DNA of 64,000 bases, from assembly GCF_902364365.1 (NCBI RefSeq), contig NZ_CABJDN010000005.1, positions 1 through 64,000 on the forward strand, written 5' to 3'. Position numbers and translations under genes: made by a program. This stretch comes from Bacteroides intestinalis. GTDB lineage: Bacteria > Bacteroidota > Bacteroidia > Bacteroidales > Bacteroidaceae. The notes below the pieces were generated by a model. That model saw nothing but the letters and a program-made list of their open reading frames with translations. It made no database searches and had not been told where the DNA came from. Positions 61,146-64,000 of the stretch are shown in pieces; within the stretch, counting starts at the first letter, position 1, and each line of letters starts with the position of its first letter.

Positions 61146-62231
61146 ATGAATTTGAATGATATTTTGAACATACCTCCTTATTCATTGGATAAAGAGGCAA
61201 AGCGCTTGTTGTTGAATGAAAGGTTGCAGGTGTTGACTTTGCAGCATTATGAGCGGTGCAGTGATTATCGCAGAATGATTGATGCGCAGAAATTGGATAT
61301 AAATCACCTTCCTGAATACGATAAACTTCCGTTTCTTCCGGTGAGGCTGTTTAAGGAGTTCGAGCTTTGCAGTGTTGATAAAGAGGAGGTAGTGAAGACG
61401 ATGACTTCTTCGGGAACAACAGGACAGCAAGTGTCTCGTATCTTTTTAGACCGGGACACATCGACTAACCAAACGAAAGCTTTGACTAAAATTGTTTCTT
61501 CATTTATCGGAACCAAACGCGTCCCGATGTTGATACTCGATTCGAGTGGAGTGGTCAAAAATCGCAATATGTTTTCTGCCCGGGGGGCAGGTATTCTTGG
61601 CTTTTCGATGTTTGGCTCAAAAAAGATATATGCGTTGGATGAAGAGATGCAATTGAATATTCCATTGCTTAGAGAATTTCTGGAGGAGCATGAGGGAGAG
61701 CCTATTTTTATGTTCGGATTTACTTTTATGATCTGGCAGCACTTCTACAAACAACTCTTGGCGACGGAATATAAGCCCGATTTGTCGAAAGGCATTTTGA
61801 TTCATGGAGGAGGATGGAAAAAACTGATATACGAATCTGTGTCTCCCGAAGAGTTCAAAAAGAGGCTTTCCGACGCCTGCGGTATCGATACAAATAATGT
61901 ACACGATTACTATGGAATGGTGGAGCAAACGGGCAGCATTTATATGGAATGTGAATGTGGGCATTTGCATGCCCCAGTGTTTTCGGACATCCTTATACGG
62001 CGTGCCAACGATTTTTCATTGGCTCCTTATGGAGAAAAAGGAATTATTGAAGTGGTATCTGTACTTCCGGAAAGTTATCCCGGGCATGTGCTTCTTACGG
62101 AGGATGAAGGGATGATTCTTGGCGAAGATGATTGTCCTTGCGGAAGGAAAGGCAAATATTTTAAAATAATGGGTCGAATTAAAAATGCGGAGATCCGCGG
62201 ATGTAGTGATACGTATGCTGCTAAATTCTGA
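61146..62231 (+). CDS. LuxE-like acyl-protein synthetase
   Basis: A 361-residue protein. VKTMTSSGTTGQQVSRIFLD is the adenylate-binding loop; HDYYGMVEQTGSIYMECECG and the C-terminal CPCGRKGKYFKIMGRIKNAE fit the LuxE family and related phenylacetate-CoA-ligase-like folds. In luminous bacteria LuxE activates a fatty acid with ATP and passes it via a Cys to LuxC for reduction. It starts 7 bases after the ligase gene and overlaps the LuxC-like gene. Confidence 0.86.
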   Translation: MNLNDILNIPPYSLDKEAKRLLLNERLQVLTLQHYERCSDYRRMIDAQKLDINHLPEYDKLPFLPVRLFKEFELCSVDKEEVVKTMTSSGTTGQQVSRIFLDRDTSTNQTKALTKIVSSFIGTKRVPMLILDSSGVVKNRNMFSARGAGILGFSMFGSKKIYALDEEMQLNIPLLREFLEEHEGEPIFMFGFTFMIWQHFYKQLLATEYKPDLSKGILIHGGGWKKLIYESVSPEEFKKRLSDACGIDTNNVHDYYGMVEQTGSIYMECECGHLHAPVFSDILIRRANDFSLAPYGEKGIIEVVSVLPESYPGHVLLTEDEGMILGEDDCPCGRKGKYFKIMGRIKNAEIRGCSDTYAAKF

Positions 62232-63447
62232 TAATTTGAATATTAAGCTTTTGTTTCCATTGAAATTGGATTGGGAACAGTGGGCTTGTGCAAAGCCTGA
62301 TGTGCTTTTTTCGGAGAAGGTAATAGATTGTTTGAATGCGCTTTCTGCCTCTTTGCTGAAAGATAAACAAAGTCGGATATATCCGGATGTAATTACATTT
62401 GCTTTCTTTTGCAGAAAGGCAAATCTATTGGCACAAAAGAAACAATATGTAGGTGCAGATAATGAAATCTCCGGTGGATCTATTCGGTTGGGAAGGGGGG
62501 TACTTTTTCATGTGGCGCCCTCTAATGTACCTATTAATTTTGGATACTCATTGATTGCTGGCTTATTAAGCGGCAACCATAATGTGGTGCGTGTTTCGTC
62601 GAAGGAGTTCCCACAGGTCGATTTGATAGTGAGGCATCTGATTGAGATGGCTGAGAGTCAGGATTACAGGGAAGTGTTCGACAGAATTGCTTTGGTTAAA
62701 TACGACCGAAGCAGTGATGCTACTGCTTTTTTCTCTTCTTTTTGTCATGTAAGAGTTATTTGGGGAGGCGATGATACGATTAACCAAATCCGTAAGAGCC
62801 AGATACCTGCGCGGTCGTTCGATGTGACATTTGCCGATCGTTACTCTATGGCTGTCATAAATGCGGATGAGCTGGTGAATGAGAGGAATATGAGGAAAGT
62901 AGCCGAAAGTTTCTATAACGACACGTATTTGTTTGATCAGAATGCCTGCTCTGCCCCCCACCTCATCGTCTGGTTGGGAAAGTTAGAGAACATGGAGAAA
63001 GCACAAGAAATATTCTGGACTGCCGTTCAGGATGAAGTGAAAAGGAAATATGAGTTTCAGGCTGTATTGGCGGTAGACAAGTTGACTGCTTTCTATCGGC
63101 AGGCCATAGCGATGGATATTCAAAAAGAGCCGATAGAAGATAATACGCTTGTACGTGTGAAACTAAAACAACTTTCGCCTGTGATTGACGAGTTCAGATG
63201 TGCAGGTGGTTATTTCTCCGAATATGTGGCATCTTCTTTGGATGAAATGGCGGCTATCGTGAAAAATAGATATCAGACATTGGCTTATTATGGGCTGAAT
63301 AGAGAGGAACTGGATCGGTTTGTGGTGGATAATCGGTTGGTGGGCATCGATCGGATTGTGCCATTGGGAGAAACTACAAGTTTCTCTTTTACTTGGGATG
63401 GTTACAACTTGATACAAACCTTATCTCGAGAGTGCATTGTGTTATAA
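62215..63447 (+). CDS. LuxC-like acyl thioester reductase
   Basis: A 410-residue aldehyde-dehydrogenase-like enzyme. GVLFHVAPSNVPINFGYSLI and SGNHNVVRVSSKEFP form the nucleotide site, VIWGGDDTINQIRKSQIP is a LuxC hallmark, and the catalytic Cys is in FDQNACSAPHLIVW (about residue 245). It reduces an enzyme-bound acyl group to an aldehyde with NADPH. The start at 62215 is chosen over 62185 because it keeps the overlap with LuxE short (17 bases); both are possible. Confidence 0.85.
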   Translation: MLLNSDNLNIKLLFPLKLDWEQWACAKPDVLFSEKVIDCLNALSASLLKDKQSRIYPDVITFAFFCRKANLLAQKKQYVGADNEISGGSIRLGRGVLFHVAPSNVPINFGYSLIAGLLSGNHNVVRVSSKEFPQVDLIVRHLIEMAESQDYREVFDRIALVKYDRSSDATAFFSSFCHVRVIWGGDDTINQIRKSQIPARSFDVTFADRYSMAVINADELVNERNMRKVAESFYNDTYLFDQNACSAPHLIVWLGKLENMEKAQEIFWTAVQDEVKRKYEFQAVLAVDKLTAFYRQAIAMDIQKEPIEDNTLVRVKLKQLSPVIDEFRCAGGYFSEYVASSLDEMAAIVKNRYQTLAYYGLNREELDRFVVDNRLVGIDRIVPLGETTSFSFTWDGYNLIQTLSRECIVL

Positions 63448-63448
63448 T

Positions 63449-64000
63449 ATGCTTGAAATTAAGAGAATTGTAAATAGTATCTTCAGCTCTAATAGTTACT
63501 TGCTGTATAGTGACGATTCGCCTGAAGTGTGGTTGATAGACGCAGGTGACGTAGACCCTATTTGTAATTATTTGGCTTTAAATAGCAAAAAACTTAAAGG
63601 TGTGTTATTGACTCATACTCATTTTGATCACATTTATGGATTAAATCGTTTGGCTAATGTATTTCCTGAATTAATGGTTTACACATCATACCGTGGAAAG
63701 GAGGGACTAGGGTCTGATAAACTAAATATGTCTCGCTATAATTTGCGACCATTTGTCTTTCGGTCTGACAATGTGGAAATATTACAGGAAGGGCAAGAAG
63801 TGCAGTTGTGGGAGAATGTACGGTTGATGGCTTTTGAAACTCCTGGTCATGATTGGAGTGCACTCTGCTTTAAAGTGGGAGATGCTGTTTTTACAGGTGA
63901 CTCTTATTTACCACAATACGACTTAATCACAAATTTTCCTAAAAGTAATAAAGAGCAGGCTTTTAAATCGTTGGAGAGAATAAAGGAACTTTCTGTAGGA
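63449..64000 (+). CDS. Metallo-beta-lactamase-fold hydrolase, cut by the window edge
   Basis: The first 184 residues are present and the frame runs off the right edge. LIDAGDVDPICNYL, the zinc motif VLLTHTHFDHIYGL, FETPGHDWSALCFK and AVFTGDSYLPQYDLI are glyoxalase-II-like MBL motifs, with His, Asp and His ligands in order. The family covers thioesterases and other hydrolases; in this setting release of a carrier-bound acyl group is plausible. It starts 1 base after the LuxC-like gene. Confidence 0.85.
   Translation, partial: MLEIKRIVNSIFSSNSYLLYSDDSPEVWLIDAGDVDPICNYLALNSKKLKGVLLTHTHFDHIYGLNRLANVFPELMVYTSYRGKEGLGSDKLNMSRYNLRPFVFRSDNVEILQEGQEVQLWENVRLMAFETPGHDWSALCFKVGDAVFTGDSYLPQYDLITNFPKSNKEQAFKSLERIKELSVG

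Overview
The window looks like a chromosome segment of a gut Bacteroides or close relative. The evidence is several promoters of the Bacteroidota type (TAnnTTTG -7 box, in two cases with an upstream TTTG), DUF4251, DUF4139 and smalltalk-type proteins, a UpxY/UpxZ-led capsule locus, and a VirE/HU/amidase/DUF4248 cassette next to that capsule locus. No species can be named from the sequence alone.

Layout. (1) Bases 1-6.2 kb hold housekeeping and envelope genes: a DUF4251 protein, a MuiA/DUF4139 protein with an inserted carboxypeptidase-regulatory-like domain, a thioredoxin-fold lipoprotein, and a peptidoglycan-recycling-like pair (MurU-like nucleotidyltransferase and an AmgK-like kinase fused to a RapZ C-terminal domain). 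(2) 6.2-24.3 kb is a late cobalamin pathway: cbiA and a PduO-type adenosyltransferase, then DUF2809-cobQ-cobD-like-cbiB on the plus strand, and cobU-cobT-cobS-cobC on the minus strand. It is interrupted by a TolC-HlyD-ABC permease export operon and by two overlapping sensor kinase genes, the second with a degenerate ATPase domain. (3) A tRNA-Gly(CCC) at 24.4 kb is followed by 24.8-39.4 kb, a contractile-tail-derived locus. It has a tail tube gene broken by three lesions, a nitrilase-like protein, a 1210-residue DUF6603 protein, three more large proteins of unknown function, a cupin, and a convergent intact tail sheath gene. No baseplate, spike, tape measure or AAA+ ATPase is present. This is the least explained part of the window. 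(4) 39.5-44.0 kb is the amidase, smalltalk, HU-like, DUF4248 and VirE cassette. (5) From 44.4 kb to the right edge runs a capsular polysaccharide operon.

The capsule operon is preceded by a 222-bp segment bounded by perfect 18-bp inverted repeats. The only good promoter inside it points away from the operon, so the assembly appears to have captured the OFF phase. After upxY and upxZ come decayed ends of rmlC and rmlB, remains of a lost dTDP-rhamnose cassette. Then come flippase, acyltransferase, aminotransferase, glycosyltransferases, polymerase, initiating sugar transferase and a PglD-like acetyltransferase. The last 9 kb is a second module unusual for a capsule: two acyl carrier proteins, a ketoacyl-ACP synthase III-like enzyme, two short-chain dehydrogenases, a split transketolase, an AMP-forming ligase, LuxE-like and LuxC-like proteins and a metallo-beta-lactamase-fold enzyme cut by the window edge. 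Together they suggest an acyl- or aldehyde-derived building block or substituent attached to the polysaccharide.

A further theme is short repeats lying inside reading frames. An approximately 80-bp palindromic element occurs once in frame in the ABC permease and once between two cobalamin genes. A TCAATTG heptad array sits in frame in cobQ, and a 20-bp direct repeat in frame in the VirE gene.
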